Shown: piece by piece, positions 1 to 7,812 of the stretch
Position numbering within the stretch: the stretch's first letter is position 1
Layout of the letters: each line of letters starts with the position of its first letter
Source of the DNA: Bacteroidales bacterium
Lineage (GTDB): Bacteria > Bacteroidota > Bacteroidia > Bacteroidales > Muribaculaceae
DNA length: 64,000 nt
Assembly (NCBI GenBank): GCA_910575615.1
Contig: CAJTEX010000013.1
Span: forward strand, 1-64,000
Direction: 5' to 3'
Position numbers and translations under genes: made by a program
The notes under the pieces: generated by a model
Database searches by the model: none
The model's input: the letters and a program-made list of their open reading frames with translations, nothing else
What the model was told of the DNA's origin: nothing

Positions 1-837
1 GGGGCAATAAGTCTGAGTAAACATACATGCGTGATGCTCGGTGCTGTCCAGTCACCGAACTTCAGGACTCTTGAATCCGAGAAACAAATGTCAATGCTTG
101 ACTGGTATGTGGCACTTGTCAGGTCAAAGGCGACAGAGCTGCTCTCACTGACGGATATTCTGGTTGCCGATGCCTTTTTCTCCAAATATGAGTTTGTAAA
201 TGAAGTGATTGGCATGGGATTTCGATTTGTCGGGAGATTACGTGCCAACTCATATCTGAGGTATCTGGCCATACCGGATTCCTCCGCCCCGCGAAGACGC
301 GGCAGAAAGAAAAAATATGGAGAGAAAGTGGATTTCTCCAACCTTGACATGTCCGTGTTCACTTCATTCATATATGAGGATTCCAAAGGAAACAAAACCC
401 GATGTCACACGGCGGTCGTACATTCGAGGGCATTGAAACGCGACATCCGTATCGTGGTCTGTCCGGTTGAAAACGCAGAGCCTCTTCTTTACTTCTCTAC
501 CGACACCGACATGAGGTCTGAAAAGATTATCGGTTTCTACCGCACCCGCTTTCAGATTGAGTTCGGTATACGCGATGCCAAGCAGTTTACCGGACTTCAG
601 TCACAGCAGACCCGCGACAGGGAGCGGCTTGACTTTGCGTTCAATCTTTCCTTCACAGCCCTCAATGTCTGCAAAGAGGTCATAAGGAAGGATTATCCAG
701 ATCTTTCGGTAGCGCAGTTCAAACGGCTTATGTTTGAATCTTATCTCGCCTCAACAATTATTTCGACTTGCGGAAAATCTCCGCATCTCAAAATAATTCA
801 GAAAATAAATCATCGGTTGGCTCAGTTAGCGGCTTAG
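1..837 (+). CDS. IS4-family transposase, 5' end outside window
   Basis: DDE transposase of an insertion sequence. The frame is open from base 1, so the true start lies upstream of the window; the GTG/ATG near 31 is only the first internal start. The C-terminal half carries the IS4 signature Y-(2)-R-(3)-E-(6)-K, read here as YRTRFQIEFGIRDAK, and an upstream DAFFSK stretch that fits the second catalytic Asp. Downstream, a decayed ATPase remnant begins within a few bases of the stop codon, so the right end of the element must lie close to it. No terminal inverted repeat can be paired because the left end is missing. The region is AT-richer than the core genes further on. The family call is firm; whether the element is intact cannot be judged. 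Confidence 0.85.
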   Translation, partial: GAISLSKHTCVMLGAVQSPNFRTLESEKQMSMLDWYVALVRSKATELLSLTDILVADAFFSKYEFVNEVIGMGFRFVGRLRANSYLRYLAIPDSSAPRRRGRKKKYGEKVDFSNLDMSVFTSFIYEDSKGNKTRCHTAVVHSRALKRDIRIVVCPVENAEPLLYFSTDTDMRSEKIIGFYRTRFQIEFGIRDAKQFTGLQSQQTRDRERLDFAFNLSFTALNVCKEVIRKDYPDLSVAQFKRLMFESYLASTIISTCGKSPHLKIIQKINHRLAQLAA

Positions 838-840
838 CCA

Positions 841-1083
841 AGACTGAACAACCTCAAATTTTACCGAATCATTGAGATATAGACATCGTCCTTAAAAAAA
901 TCAATGTCTTTATCGGAGAACAAGGTGTCGGAAAAAGCACCATTGCCAAGCTCCTGACTTGTTTCGACAGACCCCGAAATTCATATTGTGGATGACGATG
1001 TTTTGAAAGTATCCAGGTTAGAGGGAAATACGGAGAATCTTAATGGAGCCTTTCTTAATAAATATATGCTTAGCTTTCGTTAA
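841..1083 (+). pseudogene. Remnant of AAA-type ATP-binding protein
   Basis: Not an open reading frame, but a recognisable protein in pieces. From 841 the frame gives RLNNLKFYRIIEI and stops. From 876 another frame gives DIDIVLKKINVFIGEQ followed by a Walker A motif (GVGKSTIAKLL) and stops near 990. From 982 a third frame gives HIVDDDVLKVSRLEGN and continues to a stop at 1081-1083. This is the N-terminal layout of the small AAA ATPases common in Bacteroidales, with at least two frameshifts. It abuts the transposase, so insertion followed by decay is the simplest reading. The fragment has no plausible start codon or C-terminal half. Confidence 0.6.
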
Positions 1084-1201
1084 GTGAGGTATCTATGACT
1101 CATCGGATACAGCTGCCTGATGGAACAGATGTCTACAAAGAATAATCCGTTTCTATAAACGCCTTTGACATAAAAATAGGAAATAAAATAGTTAAAAAGA
1201 T

Positions 1202-3232
1202 ATGAGACCTATTTACATACTTTTATTTCTATTATACACAATTCCTGTTTTTGCGACTCCTGTTACCCCGGATGTCGCACTAAAGAGATTGCGAGGTAAG
1301 AATATGTCCCGAGTCATAGGGTTTCTCCAGACACCACAATTTCAAATTTCTAAAATTATGACTGACAGTTGCGGCAACAACACTGTGTATCTGTTTGATT
1401 CTAAAGGCGGTTTTGTTGTCACACCTGCAGATGATGCATTTCCTGCATTGCTGGGATATGGCGACGGCCAATTAAATGATTCTGCCGACAATCTCCCAGT
1501 CGGATTTAACGAGTGGCTGCAATATATGAGCCGATGGATTGCAGAAGCTACCGTTGATGAGAACGAATTTACTGTCGGTTATTCTGTAGGAGAGGCAATC
1601 GCCCCACTCTGTATGACCTCATGGGGACAGGGCGAACCATTCAATCTTGAGTGTCCGGAATATAACGGAGAGAGATGTCTTTCGGGATGCGTGGCTACAG
1701 CAATGGCTCAGGTGATGAAATATCACAACTGGCCACCACAAGGTAAAGGTGAACTGACATACCGTGCCGAAAAAATAGGAACAGATATCTATACTGATTT
1801 CTCTCAATATGTGCTTGACTGGGAAAATATGCTCTGTGACTACTCTGCATCATCCGCAACCGAACAGCAGAAACAAGCCGTGGCCCATCTGATGCGTGGT
1901 TTAGGGGGAAGTGCATGTATGAATTATTTCCCGACGGCTTCCGGTGCAGATATCAACGATGCCACTCAAGCACTGCTGAAATATTGGGATTACAGCGAAG
2001 ATATCAGATATGTTCGCCGTAGCTGGTTCACGCTTCGAGACTGGTCTCAGTTGCTCTACGATGCTTTGAAGAATTACGGCCCGATATTGTATGGCGGCTT
2101 TTCGGTTTCATCTGCCCATGCATTCGTATGCGACGGCTATGACGGCGAAGGGTTGTTCCACTTCAATTGGGGATGGGACGGAAAGGCTGACGGGTATTTT
2201 GCCATTGACTTCCTTAATCCTGTTGTAGAGGAAGAACCATGGAAAACGGGCTACAACGGCAGTCAGAGTGCTTTGTTGAACATTCATCCACGTTCGCCGG
2301 AAAATCCCGGAATACGCTCCTATACAGTGTGGCTTGACTCATACTATATCGACCCTGCGACACAATTCAGGGATGAAATGCCACATATCCTTCATCCTGG
2401 CGATAATTTCAAGATGAGAGGTGAATGTGTCAACTACGGCCCGTTTGCAATTCCAGCTGGCTCAAAATTCGCTACATTATTCACTCCCTATTATGATGGA
2501 ACAGTAGTCCCATCCAACATTGTGGAACTTAAATCTGATTTGAAAATTTACGGCAGTTTTGACAGTGAAATGAAGATTGTTCCTGAAGGATTGTCTGACG
2601 GACTCTATTCACTTGAAAACGATTTTTATGTCAGCCCTTCAGGCTGGGGACATAGTATCCTTATGCCCGTTTCAGGACAATACTGCGCTTTGGTGACAAA
2701 CAACGGCTCCGATATCCGGTTCATTGAATCCATATTTCCTCCTAAAATAGAGGTAGCAGACTTTCCGGATCAAATTGACCTGAACTCATCGAATGTATTT
2801 CATGCAACCATATGCAATTCCAGACCTCGAGAACTTGAACGTACTGTGCGCGTTGAACTTATACAGGATGGGACAGTGAAGGGATGGTCTCCAGGGGTTA
2901 ATGCTTCTTGGGAACCGGAAGGGACAATTGACTTGGAACTGAGTGTCGATAATTGGATATGGAAAGATAAGAGCAATTCCCATCCCGGCAAATATGTCTT
3001 ATGTCTGAGTATCCGCAACACCTATGGAGATATATGGATACCAATGGGACAAGGTAAAAAGGTAACAGTCTCAGACTCTGCCGGTATAGACGCAGTCAAA
3101 GTAGATGACATCGCAGAGGATGCGATGTATGACCTGTACGGAAGGAGAGTATCGGGAGATACCAATGCTCTGTCTTCGGGGCTATATGTCAGACTGCATA
3201 ACGGTGTTGTTTCAAAAATTGTCATCCATTAA
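1202..3232 (+). CDS. Secreted C10 (streptopain-type) cysteine peptidase
   Basis: Cysteine endopeptidase of family C10 (SpeB/PrtT/Bfp type), predicted to be exported. Residues 1-18 form a signal peptide (short n-region, hydrophobic IYILLFLLYTIPVFA). A propeptide-like segment covers about 20-125. The catalytic domain follows, with Cys163 in SGCVATAMAQ and His306 in SSAHAFVCDGYDG, then the usual FNWGWDG motif. Residues about 370-640 look like beta-rich accessory domains. The end (DLYGRRV...GLYVRL...SKIVIH) resembles the C-terminal tail found on many secreted Bacteroidales proteins, possibly a type IX sorting-like module. At 676 aa it is longer than SpeB, as usual in Bacteroidales. No inhibitor gene lies beside it. 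It sits alone between the IS remnant and feoB in AT-rich DNA, suggesting acquisition. Confidence 0.88.
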   Translation: MRPIYILLFLLYTIPVFATPVTPDVALKRLRGKNMSRVIGFLQTPQFQISKIMTDSCGNNTVYLFDSKGGFVVTPADDAFPALLGYGDGQLNDSADNLPVGFNEWLQYMSRWIAEATVDENEFTVGYSVGEAIAPLCMTSWGQGEPFNLECPEYNGERCLSGCVATAMAQVMKYHNWPPQGKGELTYRAEKIGTDIYTDFSQYVLDWENMLCDYSASSATEQQKQAVAHLMRGLGGSACMNYFPTASGADINDATQALLKYWDYSEDIRYVRRSWFTLRDWSQLLYDALKNYGPILYGGFSVSSAHAFVCDGYDGEGLFHFNWGWDGKADGYFAIDFLNPVVEEEPWKTGYNGSQSALLNIHPRSPENPGIRSYTVWLDSYYIDPATQFRDEMPHILHPGDNFKMRGECVNYGPFAIPAGSKFATLFTPYYDGTVVPSNIVELKSDLKIYGSFDSEMKIVPEGLSDGLYSLENDFYVSPSGWGHSILMPVSGQYCALVTNNGSDIRFIESIFPPKIEVADFPDQIDLNSSNVFHATICNSRPRELERTVRVELIQDGTVKGWSPGVNASWEPEGTIDLELSVDNWIWKDKSNSHPGKYVLCLSIRNTYGDIWIPMGQGKKVTVSDSAGIDAVKVDDIAEDAMYDLYGRRVSGDTNALSSGLYVRLHNGVVSKIVIH

Positions 3233-3646
3233 TTAGAGTTTTTAGTGCACCCAGTAAACAACAAAACCTTCAGTTGCTAAATATCCAAATTTTTGGAGTC
3301 TCCGAGGGCTAATCTGCGTTATGGAACGGATTTGCTATATAAACCTTGAACTCGGGGCTTATCCATATCGCAAACTCAAATGCAATGTCTTGGCGTATGT
3401 ACATCCATAGCGTCCGGCTTTCGCCTGAACGGATATGGCATTAGTCCGGGCAACGAATTCTTTTACGATTATCTTTTTCACCTATGAAAAAAATCGGTTG
3501 CTTAGGATGTAATCTGATAGTGGTTTTCAAATAAGATGTAATCGTGGCTTCCTGTCCCTTAACCGGACTGATTCGGAATAAGAGGGGTGGGGAAGTGTTA
3601 AATAAAGTTAGATTTAGGGGTTGATTTTGGGCTGTGAAGCTGATTT
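3233..3646. other. Non-coding, AT-rich gap
   Basis: This stretch between the C10 peptidase and the feoB promoter has frequent stops in all frames and no motif I recognise. A short minus-strand open frame near 3441-3653 lacks family features and coding character, so it is left out. No clear terminator hairpin was found for the peptidase gene. Confidence 0.5.
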
Positions 3647-3678
3647 TTTGCACTGTGAATTATTTTTTACGACCTTTG
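3647..3678 (+). promoter_or_regulatory. Candidate feoAB promoter
   Basis: TTTG at 3647-3650 (-33) and GACCTTTG at 3671-3678 (-7; Bacteroidota consensus TAnnTTTG, first base off) are separated by 20 nt, about 30 nt ahead of the feoAB start codon. The spacing is right and the -7 box is imperfect. No recognisable Fur box was seen. Confidence 0.45.
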
Positions 3679-3710
3679 CAGCGCATTTATAAGAATATTT
3701 CCGAGACAAG

Positions 3711-6110
3711 ATGAGATTATCAGATCTGAAAACCGGCGAATCCGCTGTCATTGTGAAAATCCTTGGTCACGGTGCTTTCCGGAAGAGGGTGATGGAGATG
3801 GGCTTTGTGAAAGGCCGTAAGATTACCGCGTTGCTGGCGGCTCCGCTGCGAGATCCGGTCAAATACCGGATTATGAATTATGAGGTCTCTTTGCGTCGTA
3901 CAGAGGCGTCACTCATAGAGGTGATGCCCATAAATGTGGCTTCCGGGAAAGAGGATGGCAGGCCAGACAAGGATGCGGCCGGTCATTTGGCGTTCGCGTC
4001 TGACCATACTATGGTTGATGACGGGGCGCTCGACGAGCATAGCCATGGGGAGTTTGTGGGACGCCGCCACACCATCAATGTGGCATTGATTGGCAATCCC
4101 AATTGCGGCAAGACATCGCTGTTCAACATCGCTTCAGGGGCCAAGGAGCATGTCGGCAATTATTCCGGCGTGACCGTAGACTCGAAGACCGGCACGTTCA
4201 GACATGGCGGCTACACTTTCAACATAGTTGACCTGCCGGGAACATATTCCCTGTCGGCCTATTCCCCTGAGGAGAGATACGTCAGGACATATCTCAAAGA
4301 CCACAATCCCGATGTGATAGTCAATGTGGTCGATGCCTCCAACCTTGAGCGCAACCTCTATCTCACCACCGAGCTTATTGATATGGACCACTCGATGGTA
4401 ATCGCTTTGAACATGTATGATGAGTTGAGGCGGTCAGGCGCGGTGCTCGATTTCGAGGCGTTGGGAAACATGATAGGTGTCCCCGTGGTGCCCACTGTCA
4501 GCCGTACCGGTGAAGGTGTCGACAAGCTTTTCGACACCATCATACAGGTTTATGAAGGGAAGAACCGGGTTGTGCGCCATGTGCATGTCAAGCTCAGCCA
4601 GGACCTCGAGAAAGCTCTGTCTGAAATCAAGGACGCCCTGAAACAGGACAAGACAATCAACCAGCAATTCTGCGCGCGCTATCTCGGCATAAAGCTGTTG
4701 GAGCGTGATGCCGAGATTGAAGAACTGGTCAGGGAATCAAAGAGTGCCGACGGGCTGCTTGACCTGCGCGACCGCCAGCTTGAGTACCTCGAACGTCATA
4801 ATCCGGGTGAGGATATATCGTCGCTGATTGCCGACGACAAATACGGCTTCATCTCCGGCGCGCTCGCCGAGACCATGAAGCAACCCCAGGAGCAGGCGGT
4901 CTCGACGACCCATATCCTCGACGCGTTTGTCACAAGCCGGTTGTTCGGGTTCCCGCTTTTCCTGTGTGTGATGGCCTTCATCTTCTGGTTCACATTCTTC
5001 GTGGGCGCTTATCCTGCCGACTGGATTCAGGAGGGTGTCGACTGGCTGGCAGCGCTGGTGAAGGAAAAGATGGCTCCCGGCCCGTTGAAAGACCTCCTGG
5101 CCAACGGCGTGATTGGCGGCGTGGGCGGAGTGATTGTCTTTCTGCCCAACATTATGATTCTCTTCTTCTTCATATCGTTTATGGAGGATTCGGGATACAT
5201 GGCCAGGGCGGCTTTCATCATGGACAAGCTGATGCACAAGATCGGCCTGCACGGCAAGTCGTTCATTCCTCTCGTGATGGGCTTCGGCTGCAATGTGCCT
5301 GCCGTCATGGCCTGCCGCGCCATCGAGAGCCGTTCGTCAAAGATAATCACGGTGCTGATAACTCCGTTTATGTCATGCTCGGCGCGCCTGCCGGTGTATG
5401 TGCTTCTCATAGGGACATTTTTCAGCGTCCATGCCGCGCTTGTGTTTCTCGGAATGTATATCCTCGGGGTGGTGGTGGCGATGGCTACGGCCCGTATGCT
5501 CCGCAGGCTGTTCTTCAAAGTAGACGAGACCCCATTCGTGATGGAACTGCCTCCCTACCGTGTGCCGACAATGAAAACCTCCCTGCGCCATATGTGGTGG
5601 AAAGGGAAGCAATATCTCCAGAAGATGGGTGGTATCATCCTTGTGGCCTCAGTCATCGTCTGGGCCTTGGACTATTTCCCTCTTGGAAACGCTGATGACC
5701 CCGGCCAGGATTCGTATCTTGAAAGTGTCGGCAAAACCGTGCAGCCTGTCATGGAGCCGCTGGGTTGCTCCTGGCAGGGGACAGTGGCAATGGTGGCCGG
5801 AGTGCCGGCAAAAGAGATTGTGGTCTCGACCCTCGGGGTGCTTTACACAGGCTCTGACGAGGCCACGGATCAGGCTCTGTCGGCGCGCCTGACAGCGCCT
5901 AATCCGTCGACCGGGCTGCCTGATTTCACCCCGGCTGCGGCGCTGGCGTTCATGGTTTTCACGTTGCTTTACTGCCCCTGCCTGGCCACGGTGGTGGCCA
6001 TTGTCAAGGAGACAGGCCATTGGGGCTATGGTGCTTTCACGGTTCTGTACAACACAGCCGTGGCATGGCTGCTGGCATTTGCCGCCTATCGCGTCGCGCT
6101 GTTGTTCTGA
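3711..6110 (+). CDS. feoB: FeoA-FeoB fusion ferrous iron transporter
   Basis: GTP-dependent Fe(II) importer of the inner membrane. Residues 1-73 are a FeoA (SH3-like) domain, a fusion typical of Bacteroidota. A roughly 45-residue linker precedes the G domain, which has G1 GNPNCGKTS at about 129-137, G3 DLPGTYSLS and G4 NMYD. A helical GDI-like region follows, then the polytopic membrane part from about 410 with the Gate motifs, including CNVPAVMACRAI and the CSARLPVY stretch. At 799 aa it has the normal length for the fused form. It stands alone, followed by a strong hairpin at 6138-6186. The DUF2149/FeoC-type small partner is absent. Identification is firm. Confidence 0.97.
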   Translation: MRLSDLKTGESAVIVKILGHGAFRKRVMEMGFVKGRKITALLAAPLRDPVKYRIMNYEVSLRRTEASLIEVMPINVASGKEDGRPDKDAAGHLAFASDHTMVDDGALDEHSHGEFVGRRHTINVALIGNPNCGKTSLFNIASGAKEHVGNYSGVTVDSKTGTFRHGGYTFNIVDLPGTYSLSAYSPEERYVRTYLKDHNPDVIVNVVDASNLERNLYLTTELIDMDHSMVIALNMYDELRRSGAVLDFEALGNMIGVPVVPTVSRTGEGVDKLFDTIIQVYEGKNRVVRHVHVKLSQDLEKALSEIKDALKQDKTINQQFCARYLGIKLLERDAEIEELVRESKSADGLLDLRDRQLEYLERHNPGEDISSLIADDKYGFISGALAETMKQPQEQAVSTTHILDAFVTSRLFGFPLFLCVMAFIFWFTFFVGAYPADWIQEGVDWLAALVKEKMAPGPLKDLLANGVIGGVGGVIVFLPNIMILFFFISFMEDSGYMARAAFIMDKLMHKIGLHGKSFIPLVMGFGCNVPAVMACRAIESRSSKIITVLITPFMSCSARLPVYVLLIGTFFSVHAALVFLGMYILGVVVAMATARMLRRLFFKVDETPFVMELPPYRVPTMKTSLRHMWWKGKQYLQKMGGIILVASVIVWALDYFPLGNADDPGQDSYLESVGKTVQPVMEPLGCSWQGTVAMVAGVPAKEIVVSTLGVLYTGSDEATDQALSARLTAPNPSTGLPDFTPAAALAFMVFTLLYCPCLATVVAIVKETGHWGYGAFTVLYNTAVAWLLAFAAYRVALLF

Positions 6111-6137
6111 CAAGCTGCCATTTACGATACAGACAGT

Positions 6138-6186
6138 TCTCCCTGTCGGTTGTCACAGCCTCAGCTGTGTCATTCCGGCAGGGAGA
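6138..6186 (+). terminator. Hairpin terminator after feoB
   Basis: The arms 6138-6149 (TCTCCCTGTCGG) and 6175-6186 (CCGGCAGGGAGA) pair over 12 bp with one G-U. A nested CACAGC/GCTGTG stem lies inside the loop. T-rich sequence follows (tcttttgttgatgattttt). It starts 28 nt after the feoB stop and separates feoB from the oxalate genes. Confidence 0.65.
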
Positions 6187-6241
6187 GATGTCTTTTGTTG
6201 ATGATTTTTCTGAACCAAATGGTCGGGGGTGATGTTATAAA

Positions 6242-6312
6242 ACCAGATTCAAGACAATCAGAAGGCTGCCTGCCCGGCATACGACTGAAAGTAAACAACA
6301 CCAGATTCAAGA
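6242..6312 (+). repeat. 13-bp direct repeat upstream of frc
   Basis: ACCAGATTCAAGA occurs perfectly at 6242-6254 and again at 6300-6312, 58 bp apart start to start; the second copy ends 13 bp before the frc start codon. No TAnnTTTG box was found in this leader, so the repeat may mark a regulator site or a duplicated leader element. Function is unknown. Confidence 0.5.
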
Positions 6313-6325
6313 ACCCCTGAAAACT

Positions 6326-7615
6326 ATGAATACAGCTCCTCTTCAAGGCATAAAAGTGATAGATTTCACCAGTGTGCAGTCCGGTCCCTCATGTACCCAG
6401 CTTCTCGCATGGCTTGGGGCCGATGTAATCAAAATCGAACGTCCAGGCACAGGCGACGCGACACGCGACGAGTTGCAGTTTGACCCGGATTGTCCCAGCT
6501 ACTATTTTCTGCAGCTTAACTCCGACAAGAAGTCGCTCGCCCTTGACGCGGCCACTCCCGACGGCAAGGCGATTCTGACCAAGCTCCTCGAGACAGCCGA
6601 TGTCTTCATCGAGAACCTGCATCCCGGAGCTATGGACAAGCTCGGGTTCAGTTGGGAGAATGTCCACAAAATCAATCCCCGCTGTGTCTATGCCACCATA
6701 AAGGGTTTCCCCCTTTCCTCACGTTACAAAGATCTCAAGGCATACGAGCCTGTGGCACAGGTGACCGCAGGCGCCGCCTCCACCACCGGCTGGTGGGAGG
6801 GACCAGACAATATCCCCACCCAGTCTGGCGCGGCCCTCGGCGACTCCAACACCGGTATGCATTGCGCGATTGGCATCCTGGCAGCATTGCTGCAACGCCA
6901 GCACACAGGTGAAGGCTGCTTCGTCTACCAGTCGATGCACAATGCTTGCCTCAACCTCTGCCGAATCAAGACCCGCGACCAGCTGACTCTCGACCGCATT
7001 GGCTACCTGACCCAGTTCCCGCAGTACCCCGACCAGAAGTTCGGCGACTTTGTCCCGCGAAGCGGCAACCAGGAGGGGTCTGGCGTGCTGGGATGGACTT
7101 ACAAGTGCAAAGGCTGGGAGACCGACCCCAACGCTTATGCCTACATCATCCTGCAGCGTGGAGCCAAGGATTTCGAGCTGGCCTGCAAGGCTCTCGGGTT
7201 TGAAGACTGGCTGACCAACCCTGATTTCAACACCGCCGATGCCCGCGACCGTCACAAACAGGAGATTTACAAGCGTGTAGGTGAGTGGGCGATTGACAAG
7301 ACCAAATATGAGGTCACCGAAATCCTGTCGAAGGCCGGTGTGCCTGTGGCTCCTGTCCTCAACACAAAGGAGATAATGACCGATGAAACCCTCTATGACG
7401 GCAACACCCTTGTCAAAATCAACCAAGGCGGCAAGATCGGTGAGTTTGTCACTGTGGGAGTCCCATTCACATTGTCAAACTTCCAACCCACCTATGGGCC
7501 TTGCCCGACACTTGGCGGCAACACCACCGAGGTGTTGAAGGCCTACGGCTACTCCGACGATGAAATCGCGGCATTCGCCAAAAACGGCACAACCGCGCCT
7601 TTGGCCAAGTCGTGA
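6326..7615 (+). CDS. frc: Formyl-CoA:oxalate CoA-transferase
   Basis: Class III CoA-transferase that moves CoA from formyl-CoA to oxalate, giving oxalyl-CoA and formate; cytoplasmic first step of the oxalate cycle. At 429 aa it matches the usual length of about 428. The catalytic Asp is D173 in the family motif GDSNTGMH. Other hallmarks are IKIERPGTGD at the N-terminus, GGAAxTTG-type sequence (AGAASTTGWWEGP) and LGWTYKCKGWETD. The mobile glycine loop, GGGGQ in the Oxalobacter enzyme as I recall it, reads EGSGV here. The Trp after TRG in that enzyme is also not kept (TRDEL). The gene order frc-oxc-AEC carrier matches E. coli yfdW-yfdU-yfdV, which supports oxalate as substrate. Confidence 0.92.
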   Translation: MNTAPLQGIKVIDFTSVQSGPSCTQLLAWLGADVIKIERPGTGDATRDELQFDPDCPSYYFLQLNSDKKSLALDAATPDGKAILTKLLETADVFIENLHPGAMDKLGFSWENVHKINPRCVYATIKGFPLSSRYKDLKAYEPVAQVTAGAASTTGWWEGPDNIPTQSGAALGDSNTGMHCAIGILAALLQRQHTGEGCFVYQSMHNACLNLCRIKTRDQLTLDRIGYLTQFPQYPDQKFGDFVPRSGNQEGSGVLGWTYKCKGWETDPNAYAYIILQRGAKDFELACKALGFEDWLTNPDFNTADARDRHKQEIYKRVGEWAIDKTKYEVTEILSKAGVPVAPVLNTKEIMTDETLYDGNTLVKINQGGKIGEFVTVGVPFTLSNFQPTYGPCPTLGGNTTEVLKAYGYSDDEIAAFAKNGTTAPLAKS

Positions 7616-7630
7616 CATCCGACGAAGACT

Positions 7631-7646
7631 TGCGACATATGTCGCA
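7631..7646. promoter_or_regulatory. 16-bp perfect palindrome between frc and oxc
   Basis: TGCGACATATGTCGCA is fully self-complementary and begins 16 nt after the frc stop codon. No T-run follows, so it looks more like a dimeric-regulator operator or an RNA processing hairpin than an intrinsic terminator. Its role is unknown. Confidence 0.45.
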
Positions 7647-7655
7647 GTGACATAG

Positions 7656-7772
7656 AGTTGTTAAGTTTTTAGGTTTAGGTTGTTTCGTTTTCGGCACCTG
7701 CACCACGGCCGGCCCCCCTGTCGACCGTCGTCAGTGGCTGGTCACGGGCAGGCGCTTGAAAACTTAACAACT
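7656..7772. repeat. 14-bp inverted repeat flanking the frc-oxc spacer
   Basis: AGTTGTTAAGTTTT at 7656-7669 is repeated in inverse orientation at 7759-7772, enclosing about 89 nt. The two arms could pair in the transcript as the base of a larger fold, or each could be a binding site. The enclosed segment is GC-rich and non-coding. The 3' arm ends 40 nt before the oxc start codon. Confidence 0.5.
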
Positions 7773-7812
7773 TAGTTTTTACACAACATCCAGAATTTCA
7801 AAACCTATCTAT

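Noticed and set aside
3441-3653. 70-codon minus-strand frame before feoB
   Set aside because: Low-complexity composition, no start context and no family features. It also overlaps the feoAB promoter region.
4737-5252. Long minus-strand open frames opposite feoB, and similar shadows opposite oxc, frc, fumarase and nadE
   Set aside because: They are antisense or shifted frames of GC-rich genes with strong family matches, and they show no domain of their own.
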